A stretch of 43,943 nucleotides of DNA from Clostridiales bacterium (GTDB taxonomy: Bacteria > Bacillota > Clostridia > Christensenellales > Borkfalkiaceae): positions 1 through 43,943 of the forward strand of contig SVHP01000007.1 in NCBI GenBank assembly GCA_015055735.1, written 5' to 3'. Below, piece by piece: positions 27,282-33,703 of the stretch (its first letter is position 1; each line of letters begins with the position of its first letter). Both the position numbers and the translations under genes were made by a program. The notes under the pieces were generated by a model. The model was not told the origin of the DNA, searched no databases, and saw only the letters and a list, made by a program, of their open reading frames with translations.

Positions 27282-27893
27282 TTATTTCCTTTTTGCAGGG
27301 ACACCGATATACGTCCCTTCCTCAATAATATTCTTAACCACAACAGCACCTGCACCGATAACGCAATTTGCACAAACTTCAACGTTGTTTTTAATAATAG
27401 CACCTGCGCCAACACAAACGTTTTCACCTAACTTTACGGTTCCTGCTACATGGCTTCCTACTGCAATATGACAATAATCACCAACAACACAATCGTGATC
27501 TATCGAACTACAAGTATTTAATATCACTCCCTTACCAAGTTTAGAACAAGGATTAACCACCGTTCCAGCCATGACAGCTGAACCCAGCCCAATTTCAACA
27601 CAAGCACCAATATTTGCGCTTGGATGGATAAGGGTTGGTATGTCAGCGCCTAATTTAAGTAACCGTTCGTTAAAATCACGGCGAACTTGATTGTTTCCAA
27701 TCGCAACGAATAGGTCTGCCTTATCTATAAATTTTTCGGCATCAAACGTTTTACCCACGACAGGCAAGCCCATAGTTTCTTTAATATCCCCGTCGTCTAA
27801 AAAGAAAATGTTTGCATAAACGCCTAATTTTTGTGCGATATCAGCAACTACACGGCCGTGTCCACCAGCGCCGATAATAACTAAATCTTTCAT
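27282..27893 (-). CDS. Sugar N/O-acetyltransferase, PglD/NeuD family
   Basis: 203 aa. The N-terminal Rossmann-like part KDLVIIGAGGHGRVVADIA and the left-handed beta-helix of hexapeptide repeats (for example IGAGAVVVKNI) are the PglD/NeuD layout. The catalytic His is in CSSIDHDC. Next to a DegT aminotransferase and a PglC-type transferase, the likely job is acetyl-CoA-dependent N-acetylation of a UDP-4-amino-sugar. The ATG overlaps (ATGA) a possible 22-codon ORF at 27890-27958. Confidence 0.9.
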   Translation of the reverse strand: MKDLVIIGAGGHGRVVADIAQKLGVYANIFFLDDGDIKETMGLPVVGKTFDAEKFIDKADLFVAIGNNQVRRDFNERLLKLGADIPTLIHPSANIGACVEIGLGSAVMAGTVVNPCSKLGKGVILNTCSSIDHDCVVGDYCHIAVGSHVAGTVKLGENVCVGAGAIIKNNVEVCANCVIGAGAVVVKNIIEEGTYIGVPAKRK

Positions 27894-27958
27894 TTTACAT
27901 TTGTCCCCTTAAACTCATCCATTGTTTCAGAAACTAAAATTTCAAAAACTTCTTTCAT
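27890..27958 (-). CDS. Possible 22-aa leader ORF upstream of the PglD-type gene
   Basis: ATG at 27956-27958 reads MKEVFEILVSETMDEFKGTN... for 22 codons and its TGA overlaps the next ATG as ATGA, an arrangement typical of translational coupling. The AAGGA upstream is very close to the ATG (about two bases), so the ribosome site is poor. It could be a coupling peptide, the remnant of a lost gene, or chance. It fills the only sizeable gap (70 bp) inside the first half of the operon. Confidence 0.3.
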   Translation of the reverse strand: MKEVFEILVSETMDEFKGTNVK

Positions 27959-27963
27959 AATCC

Positions 27964-29196
27964 TTACTCGAAACAACTTTTTATAATTTCAATAATTTTG
28001 TCTTGCTCGCTAGCCGTCATCTTGTTATCGCTCGGTAAACAAAGTCCCCTTTCAAAAATATCTGCGCCAACGTCAACGGCACCACCTGCTATATAAGCGT
28101 TAGTGCGAGCACGTCCGTTTCCTTCTATCGTAATAAACGGATTCATACGATAAAGCGGTTGCATATGCATAGGTTTCCAAATAGGTCTACCTTCGGCATT
28201 ATATTTTGCAAGGGTTTCTAAAATTTCGGTAGGACACGACTTGCCTTTTTCTTTTACGTAACAAGCTTGACTATCGCTACGAACTTGTTTGCACATAGCA
28301 TCTTCGTCTATAAGCAAACACGAAAGCCAAAAGTTTGGCTCCATAATACTCTCATCGTAAGGATTCATAGTGACAGGCAAATTCTTAAGACCTTCTTTAT
28401 ATCTCATGTAAATTGCTTTCTTTTGAGCAATATGTTCTTTCAAGTACGGATATTGTCCACGAACGACACCTGCGATCACGTTACTCATACGATAATTATA
28501 ACCGACCTCTTCGTGTTGATACCAAGGCGCATCTTCACGGCTTTGCGTAGACCATTTACGAGCCTTATTCGCTGCTTCAAGGCTATTTGTCAACAACATA
28601 CCCCCGGACGAGCCCGTGATGATTTTATTACCGTTAAAAGAAATGGCGTTATAAGTTCCGAAAGTCCCCGTTTGTTTTCCCTTATAGGTTGCGCCGAGCG
28701 ATTCTGCGGCGTCTTCTATGATAATTGCTCCGTGTTTTTTACAAATCGCAGCAATCTCATCCATTTTCCCAGGCGTACCGTAAAGATTTGCAATTACGAC
28801 CACTTTAACTTCGGGATAAATTTCAAACGCCTTTTCTAAAGCTCTAGGATCCATATTCCAAGTATCGTATTCGGTATCGATAAAAATAGGCGTTCCACCT
28901 TCGTACATAATAGGGTTTACGCTTGCATCAAAAGTAACGTCCGAACAAAAAACCTTATCGCCAGGTTTTACCCCTGCAAGTTTTGTCGCTAAATGCAACG
29001 TCGCCGTTCCACAAGAAAGAGCAACTGCATATTTACAACCTATAATCTCAGCTGTATACTTTTCTATTTGGTCTAAATTTTCACCGACGGTAGACATCCA
29101 ATTTGTTTGGTAAGCTTTTGTCATGTACTCAAGTTCTTCTCCGTGCATAGTTGGAGATGAAAGCCATATTTTTTTCTCAAAAGGTTTGATTTCCAT
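27964..29196 (-). CDS. DegT/DnrJ/EryC1/StrS aminotransferase (PglE-like sugar 4-aminotransferase)
   Basis: About 410 aa. PLP fold type I sugar aminotransferase: IWLSSPTMHGEELEYM at the N-terminus, VALSCGTATLHLATKLAG, IIEDAAESLGATYKGK and AISFNGNKIITGSSGGML, whose Lys binds PLP. It transfers an amino group, usually from glutamate, to a UDP-4-keto-sugar. The ORF track begins at a GTG (29214), but AAAGGA lies just inside and is eight bases before ATG 29194-29196; I chose that ATG. It is the first gene of the 23-gene operon. The matching UDP-GlcNAc dehydratase (PglF) is not in the window. Confidence 0.92.
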   Translation of the reverse strand: MEIKPFEKKIWLSSPTMHGEELEYMTKAYQTNWMSTVGENLDQIEKYTAEIIGCKYAVALSCGTATLHLATKLAGVKPGDKVFCSDVTFDASVNPIMYEGGTPIFIDTEYDTWNMDPRALEKAFEIYPEVKVVVIANLYGTPGKMDEIAAICKKHGAIIIEDAAESLGATYKGKQTGTFGTYNAISFNGNKIITGSSGGMLLTNSLEAANKARKWSTQSREDAPWYQHEEVGYNYRMSNVIAGVVRGQYPYLKEHIAQKKAIYMRYKEGLKNLPVTMNPYDESIMEPNFWLSCLLIDEDAMCKQVRSDSQACYVKEKGKSCPTEILETLAKYNAEGRPIWKPMHMQPLYRMNPFITIEGNGRARTNAYIAGGAVDVGADIFERGLCLPSDNKMTASEQDKIIEIIKSCFE

Positions 29197-29267
29197 AGCT
29201 TGTATCCTTTTCACTTTCTCGCAACAGTTATTATATATATTATAAAATAATATAACACACTCAACTA

Positions 29268-29296
29268 ATTATAACATCATAATCGTATATTGTCAA
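29268..29296 (-). promoter_or_regulatory. Perfect-consensus promoter of the polysaccharide operon
   Basis: On the reverse strand TTGACA (29291-29296), 17 bases, TATAAT (29268-29273). The expected start near 29261 leaves a leader of about 65 bases before the first ATG. I see no terminator or second promoter of equal quality until 4528, so it probably drives the whole operon. Confidence 0.9.
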
Positions 29297-29327
29297 TAGC
29301 TATTTGAAATTATAGTAGCAAAATGAA

Positions 29328-29348
29328 GGTATTTTTGACAAAAATACC
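29328..29348. promoter_or_regulatory. Inverted repeat upstream of the operon promoter
   Basis: GGTATTTTT and AAAAATACC flank a three-base centre, 32 bases upstream of the -35 box. It could be a regulator-binding site. It could also act as a second stem-loop behind the terminator of the SGNH gene, though no T run follows on the reverse strand. Confidence 0.45.
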
Positions 29349-29380
29349 CAAAAACAAAGCACGTTTACTCTACTTTAAAC

Positions 29381-29414
29381 AAAAAAAGCAAACCACGTTT
29401 TGTAGTTTGCTTTT
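29381..29414 (-). terminator. Intrinsic terminator of the SGNH hydrolase gene
   Basis: AAAAGCAAAC (29384-29393) pairs with GTTTGCTTTT (29405-29414), followed on the reverse strand by seven T. It lies 55 bases past the stop codon and insulates the polysaccharide promoter from upstream transcription. Confidence 0.88.
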
Positions 29415-29469
29415 CATTTATACTTTTATAAAGCCTATTATCATCAACTGACTTTTATTAGATAAAACC

Positions 29470-30090
29470 CTAAATTAAAACTTTTTCTATTTGGTTAGCC
29501 ATTTGCTCCATACCTTTTTGGTTAGGGTGGCCACCTTCTTTTTCTATATTTTCTAATAGAACCGATTTTGCATCGTAATGTTTTGCTACTTTTTGTATGT
29601 AGTTTTGTATTTCTTCTTTTATATCCGAATTGATAATGAAAATAATTTGAGTATTTGGAAAATCGCTTTTTAAGATATGAGCAAAATAGCAAATTGCAGG
29701 AAGTACGTTATATAGGTCTTTTTCTTGCCAATCGTTCAGTTTATATTCGCCTAGTGGCGCATTAGACCAACTATCGTTAGTTCCACCGAATACAAAAATA
29801 GTGTCGATATCGTTCTTTTCAAAAAAACCTTCTTGCTTTAACAACCTATATCTGTAAATAAAAGACGAATCTTTTGAACAATCGGTATTTTCATAGCCTG
29901 TGTAACCTATGGTAGATCCCGACCAACTATTATTTTGAACTATATCAAGATTATATTTTTTAGCCAAAATTCCCCACCAAGTCTTCTCCACTTTATCAAC
30001 GCCTAAGCCTGGATAATATGGAGCATATCCATTGGGAATATAACCGTCGAAAGTAGAATAACTGTCCCCGAAAATAACTGCCTTTTTCAT
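29470..30090 (-). CDS. SGNH/GDSL-family hydrolase
   Basis: 206 aa, compact. VIFGDSYSTFDG places the nucleophile Ser at residue 10; VFGGTNDSW supplies the block III Asn; the catalytic His is in EGGHPNQKG. Probably an esterase acting on acylated carbohydrate; no signal peptide, so cytoplasmic. GGAGAAG precedes the ATG. Monocistronic, with a perfect promoter and a terminator. It is not closely similar to the other SGNH protein at 2309-3100. It abuts the polysaccharide operon but is separately transcribed. Confidence 0.9.
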   Translation of the reverse strand: MKKAVIFGDSYSTFDGYIPNGYAPYYPGLGVDKVEKTWWGILAKKYNLDIVQNNSWSGSTIGYTGYENTDCSKDSSFIYRYRLLKQEGFFEKNDIDTIFVFGGTNDSWSNAPLGEYKLNDWQEKDLYNVLPAICYFAHILKSDFPNTQIIFIINSDIKEEIQNYIQKVAKHYDAKSVLLENIEKEGGHPNQKGMEQMANQIEKVLI

Positions 30091-30125
30091 TTTAACTTCT
30101 CCAACTGTAAATATTGTATAAGTTT

Positions 30126-30154
30126 ATTATACTGTCTAAAAAACACAATGTCAA
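30126..30154 (-). promoter_or_regulatory. Perfect-consensus promoter of the SGNH gene
   Basis: Reverse strand TTGACA (30149-30154), 17 bases, TATAAT (30126-30131), about 35 bases upstream of the ATG. The 8-bp palindrome ACTATAGT lies just upstream of the -35. Confidence 0.88.
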
Positions 30155-30347
30155 CACTATAGTATGATTTTTAGATAAAATATACGATTTATCGACCACT
30201 AGCGTAATTTACATTATGCCTTTACCCCTTATAACGAGCCACTACGTGGACTTAATTTACTTTATTTTCCTTATAACTTTAAGATATATATTTACCTATA
30301 TAATTTTTATTTAACCTAAAATTACGCTTATCTAAACTTATATTATG
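30155..30347. other. Intergenic region between divergent SGNH and GHL10 genes
   Basis: AT-rich, without ORFs of note. A 10-bp inverted pair, AGCGTAATTT (30201-30210) and AAATTACGCT (30319-30328), is the only structure seen; with 108 bases between the arms it may be chance. The two divergent promoters lie at the edges of this stretch. Confidence 0.5.
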
Positions 30348-30376
30348 TTGCATATTTTTGACATTTATAGTATAAT
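30348..30376 (+). promoter_or_regulatory. Promoter of the GHL10 glycosyl hydrolase gene
   Basis: TTGCAT (30348-30353), 17 bases, perfect TATAAT (30371-30376), about 32 bases before the GTG start with AAAGGAG between. Confidence 0.75.
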
Positions 30377-30408
30377 TTTGATAATCAATTAACTAAAGGA
30401 GAAAAAGC

Positions 30409-32424
30409 GTGAAAAAGAAAATTGTTTATCCACTCGTTATTTTGCTTGTGGCTATCTTTGCTCTTGGAATTGCATTTATTATAAATAACCACAAAAAGCA
30501 AACTATCTCCATAGTTTTTGAAGGTACTATTACTGCTGAAAATACTAAAAGGAATGAAAATTTTCTAGTCCTTTATAGTCAAGATGTAGAACGCAATGAA
30601 TATGGCTATGAACTTCTTGTGGAAAAAGATACAGGATTTATTATAGATGCTGATATTATTGTAGAAATGATAGACGATACCTTCGTTCTCAGCGCTCACG
30701 GAACTAACGCAGATCTTTTACGTACTGCCAAAGTTGGCGATATAGTACGAATTGAAAAAGATACTTTAACCGTAGAAAGAAACATGATGACGTCAAATCT
30801 CAAGCAATTTGAGATTAAAAATAAAAAATTAGATGAAATAGTGCAAAATAGAAAAACAAGTCTTTATGACGTAGACTTTAACGCCATAAAAGAAATAGAT
30901 GACAAAATAAATCAAGCCACCAAAGCTTTTAAAAGGTGCTTTTATACCTTAAATATTGACGAAATTAAGGTCAAAAATAGTCTTACACAACTCGATGAAT
31001 TTTTAGACGAAAAATATTATTTAACTTTTGAAAGCTATGCAGTGGACGGTAGAGGAATTTGGCATAGACCTAATGATTCAGCGATAGACGAAAGGACGCT
31101 AGACGGCGTTAAGAATTTCGTTTCAACACTTAATAAACTTGGAATAAATAATCTTTACGTTGAAACTTATTGGCAAGGCTTAACCACACATTACAGCGAT
31201 TATCTTGGCTCTCAACATCCTAAAATGGCAAATAATGATTACGGAGAATACGGCAACGATTATCTTTTAGCACTAATTAGTGAATGTCATAAAGTTGGCA
31301 TTGAAGTTCACGCATGGTTTGAAGTGTTAAATGCAGGAATAACTGGATTAACTGCGCCTAGCCATATAAAAGACGAGTGGTTGTCGGCAAATCTTTTAGG
31401 AGATACTTCTGACCTATGTCTAGATCCTTCCAATCCTGAAGTGGTTGAATACGTTTGTTCGCTACTCTCGGAAATGCTCGAAAAGTATGACTTTGACGGA
31501 ATAAGTTACGATTATATTCGATATGCTGAAACGGGAACTTATAACGGCTACACCGATTGTGGTTTTACTAAGTATTCTATTGATCGTTTTTCTAAGGAAT
31601 ATAACTATACAGGCAACGATTTAATTTCAGACCTTCACACAAATGAAAATTTGAGAAAAAGTTGGCATGAATTTAAGAAAAATGCAGTTACTGCTCTAGT
31701 ACAAAAAATGAGCGCACTTATTAGACAACAAAAGCCAGAAACTATCATCTCAGCTAGCCCATACGGATATATAAGCGATGCAAAAGAAATATACATGCAA
31801 GATACGCTTACTTGGATAGAATATGGCTGTCTAGACGTCGTTCTTCCAATGATATATACTGAAAACGAAGAACTCCTAGTTCAAACAGCATCGTCTTACG
31901 TAGACTATTCTGACAAAGTTCTTCAATATACTGGTATGTCGCCATTATATAACGGTGCAACTTTAAGAAAAAATCAAGAACTAACTTTTGCAGTAAAATC
32001 GCTCGGTATTAGTGGTTTTTCGTACTTTGCCACAAAAAACTACATACCGAGAAACAAACATTATTCAGAAAAAATACTATTAGTTTTATCAAATTCAACA
32101 CATAAAAATAGAGCGATATCCCCGACCGATCACGAATCGATTGTTTTTTCGGCTTGGAAAAATCAACTTCTTGATAGATATGAAAGAATTTACTCTGATT
32201 ATTTAACGGAAAGCGATAAAAATAGAGTTGAGAGGTTCGACCTTGACACCAAAAACAACCTTGACGGCGCTAACGATATATCCCAAGTACTTGCAACACT
32301 TAGTGATTTTAAAAGGGATATCAACAACTTCTCTAACTATAACGTAAGGGATAGAATAACAGAGCAAATAGATTATATATATAAAATTTTGTCAGCCACT
32401 CTCACAAGATACAGTTATAGGTAA
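30409..32424 (+). CDS. Membrane-anchored glycosyl hydrolase-like protein (GHL10/DUF187 family)
   Basis: 671 aa. An N-terminal hydrophobic segment (about 5-25, IVYPLVILLVAIFALGIAF) anchors it outside the membrane; no lipobox Cys. Residues 30-190 are an unassigned beta-rich and helical region. From about residue 208 (GRGIWHRP) comes a TIM-barrel of the GHL10 type: NNLYVETYWQG, VEVHAWFEV-like GIEVHAWFEV, and the active-site block YDFDGISYDYIRY near 367. Family members act on, or are thought to act on, cell-wall or surface polysaccharide. GTG start with AAAGGAG. The only large forward-strand gene here, with its own promoter and terminator. It could trim or remodel the polymer made by the adjacent operon. 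Confidence 0.87.
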   Translation: MKKKIVYPLVILLVAIFALGIAFIINNHKKQTISIVFEGTITAENTKRNENFLVLYSQDVERNEYGYELLVEKDTGFIIDADIIVEMIDDTFVLSAHGTNADLLRTAKVGDIVRIEKDTLTVERNMMTSNLKQFEIKNKKLDEIVQNRKTSLYDVDFNAIKEIDDKINQATKAFKRCFYTLNIDEIKVKNSLTQLDEFLDEKYYLTFESYAVDGRGIWHRPNDSAIDERTLDGVKNFVSTLNKLGINNLYVETYWQGLTTHYSDYLGSQHPKMANNDYGEYGNDYLLALISECHKVGIEVHAWFEVLNAGITGLTAPSHIKDEWLSANLLGDTSDLCLDPSNPEVVEYVCSLLSEMLEKYDFDGISYDYIRYAETGTYNGYTDCGFTKYSIDRFSKEYNYTGNDLISDLHTNENLRKSWHEFKKNAVTALVQKMSALIRQQKPETIISASPYGYISDAKEIYMQDTLTWIEYGCLDVVLPMIYTENEELLVQTASSYVDYSDKVLQYTGMSPLYNGATLRKNQELTFAVKSLGISGFSYFATKNYIPRNKHYSEKILLVLSNSTHKNRAISPTDHESIVFSAWKNQLLDRYERIYSDYLTESDKNRVERFDLDTKNNLDGANDISQVLATLSDFKRDINNFSNYNVRDRITEQIDYIYKILSATLTRYSYR

Positions 32425-32445
32425 TTGACAAAAATTTAATTGTTT

Positions 32446-32475
32446 AGGGTTGTTTCAAATTAACAACCCTTTTTG
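32446..32475 (+). terminator. Intrinsic terminator of the GHL10 gene
   Basis: AGGGTTGTT (32446-32454) pairs with AACAACCCT (32462-32470), then TTTTT. It lies 21 bases past the stop codon. Confidence 0.9.
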
Positions 32476-32477
32476 TA

Positions 32478-32518
32478 TAAAAAAACTTTCCCCTTTTCGC
32501 ACAAGAAACGGAGAAAGT
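32478..32518 (-). terminator. Intrinsic terminator of the metallophosphoesterase gene
   Basis: On the reverse strand ACTTTCTCC pairs with GGGGAAAGT (nine pairs, one G-U), followed by a run of seven to eight T. It meets the forward terminator of the GHL10 gene head-on. Confidence 0.8.
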
Positions 32519-32576
32519 AAAGATCTTCTATTAAGTATTTTATCTTTTATTATAGTAATTTTGTATTCTAAAAGGT

Positions 32577-33548
32577 TTATTTCCACTTCTTCGACCAACT
32601 TTTTACCGATGGTGAAATTTTACTCTTCCAACCCACTATTTTAGGGCCAGGTTGAACGTATCTACCCGTCATTCCTTGAACGGAAACCCCTTCTTCGTCT
32701 AACGACACGATTGCGTACGTAGGTTTTTGAAACGGAATAACGTAGCGAAGATTAGGATATTTTTCTTCGGTTTTTTCACAATATCTTTTACCAGAAAATC
32801 TATCTACCCACATATTCGATGCGCTATTACAATTATAATACAAAACGCCGTCTATCTCGTCGAGATCGTCAACGTGAACGTGTCCGTTTATGCACATTCT
32901 AACCTTCTTACCACGTGCTTTCGCCCTTTTTATAATTTCAGCAACTTCATAGTGATTTTTAACGCAATAATCGTAATTAAAGAGTGGCGCATGCGAAAAA
33001 ATTACAGCAGGCTCGTCCGTTTTAGTAAGTTCATTTTCTAACCAAGCAAGTTGTTCTGGTGGAAGATAAGGCAAATCTTGATAAAAATAATGCGCATGGT
33101 CGTAGTGTTCGTATTGACCATCAGCCGTTTTGATATAGTTATTATCCAAAACTATAAAATGCCAGCCCTTCACGTGGAAAGAATAATATGCAGCAGGCAT
33201 ACCGTACACCTTTACAATGTCATCTACCGATGCAAAATCAAATTCGTGATTACCACTCACGTGATAAGTAGGCTTTTCAAACGAATTATAAGTTTGTAAT
33301 ATTTCACGGGCATCTTCAGCCTTTAATCGCTTGTGCGCATTGTGAACGTTAACAGGTCGTCTTTCTTCTGGGCAATTACAAACGTCTGCGCCTATCGGAT
33401 AGCAAAAATCCCCACAATGAATTACAAAATCCACGTCCGCATCTCTTGATGCTTGCAAAATCTTTTCCAATCTCTTTAATCCGTCGTGCATAATTTCGGC
33501 ATGTAAATCAGCAAAAACGGCAAACTTCACTTTTTTATCACTCATCAT
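32577..33548 (-). CDS. Calcineurin-like metallophosphoesterase
   Basis: 323 aa, soluble. The five family motifs are in order: FADLHAE (D-x-H), HCGDFCYP (GDxxY-like), VSGNHEFD (GNHE), FSHAPL and INGHVHVDD (GHxH). These bind a two-metal centre that hydrolyses phosphomono- or diesters. Substrate is unknown; no signal peptide. AGGAG precedes two consecutive ATG codons. Monocistronic, with a perfect-consensus promoter. The last 60 residues are unlike the core and may shape substrate choice. Confidence 0.92.
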   Translation of the reverse strand: MMSDKKVKFAVFADLHAEIMHDGLKRLEKILQASRDADVDFVIHCGDFCYPIGADVCNCPEERRPVNVHNAHKRLKAEDAREILQTYNSFEKPTYHVSGNHEFDFASVDDIVKVYGMPAAYYSFHVKGWHFIVLDNNYIKTADGQYEHYDHAHYFYQDLPYLPPEQLAWLENELTKTDEPAVIFSHAPLFNYDYCVKNHYEVAEIIKRAKARGKKVRMCINGHVHVDDLDEIDGVLYYNCNSASNMWVDRFSGKRYCEKTEEKYPNLRYVIPFQKPTYAIVSLDEEGVSVQGMTGRYVQPGPKIVGWKSKISPSVKSWSKKWK

Positions 33549-33571
33549 AATTGCTCCTAGTGCTTTTGTTT

Positions 33572-33600
33572 ATTATAAAAAAATTTTATTATATTGTCAA
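33572..33600 (-). promoter_or_regulatory. Perfect-consensus promoter of the metallophosphoesterase gene
   Basis: Reverse strand TTGACA (33595-33600), 17 bases, TATAAT (33572-33577), with AGGAG and the ATG about 24 bases further on. Confidence 0.9.
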
Positions 33601-33647
33601 GTATTTTTTAATTTGCTATAAACTCATATATAAACGCCCTGTGTGGT

Positions 33648-33670
33648 GCGTAAAAGGCATCTAGACACCT
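33648..33670 (-). terminator. Weak terminator candidate after the GH3 gene
   Basis: Reverse strand AGGTGT-CTAG-ATGCCT, a six-pair stem with two G-U pairs, followed by TTTT. It is the only stem with a T run between the GH3 stop and the next promoter. Weak. Confidence 0.35.
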
Positions 33671-33703
33671 ATTTTATACAAACTAAAAAATTCTAAATTT
33701 CAT

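Noticed and set aside
28267-28839. 190-aa forward ORF
   Set aside because: Entirely antisense to the DegT aminotransferase, with no ribosome site and no family pattern; a shadow ORF.
30201-30328. 10-bp inverted pair AGCGTAATTT / AAATTACGCT
   Set aside because: The arms are 108 bases apart in AT-rich DNA and no function fits; likely chance.
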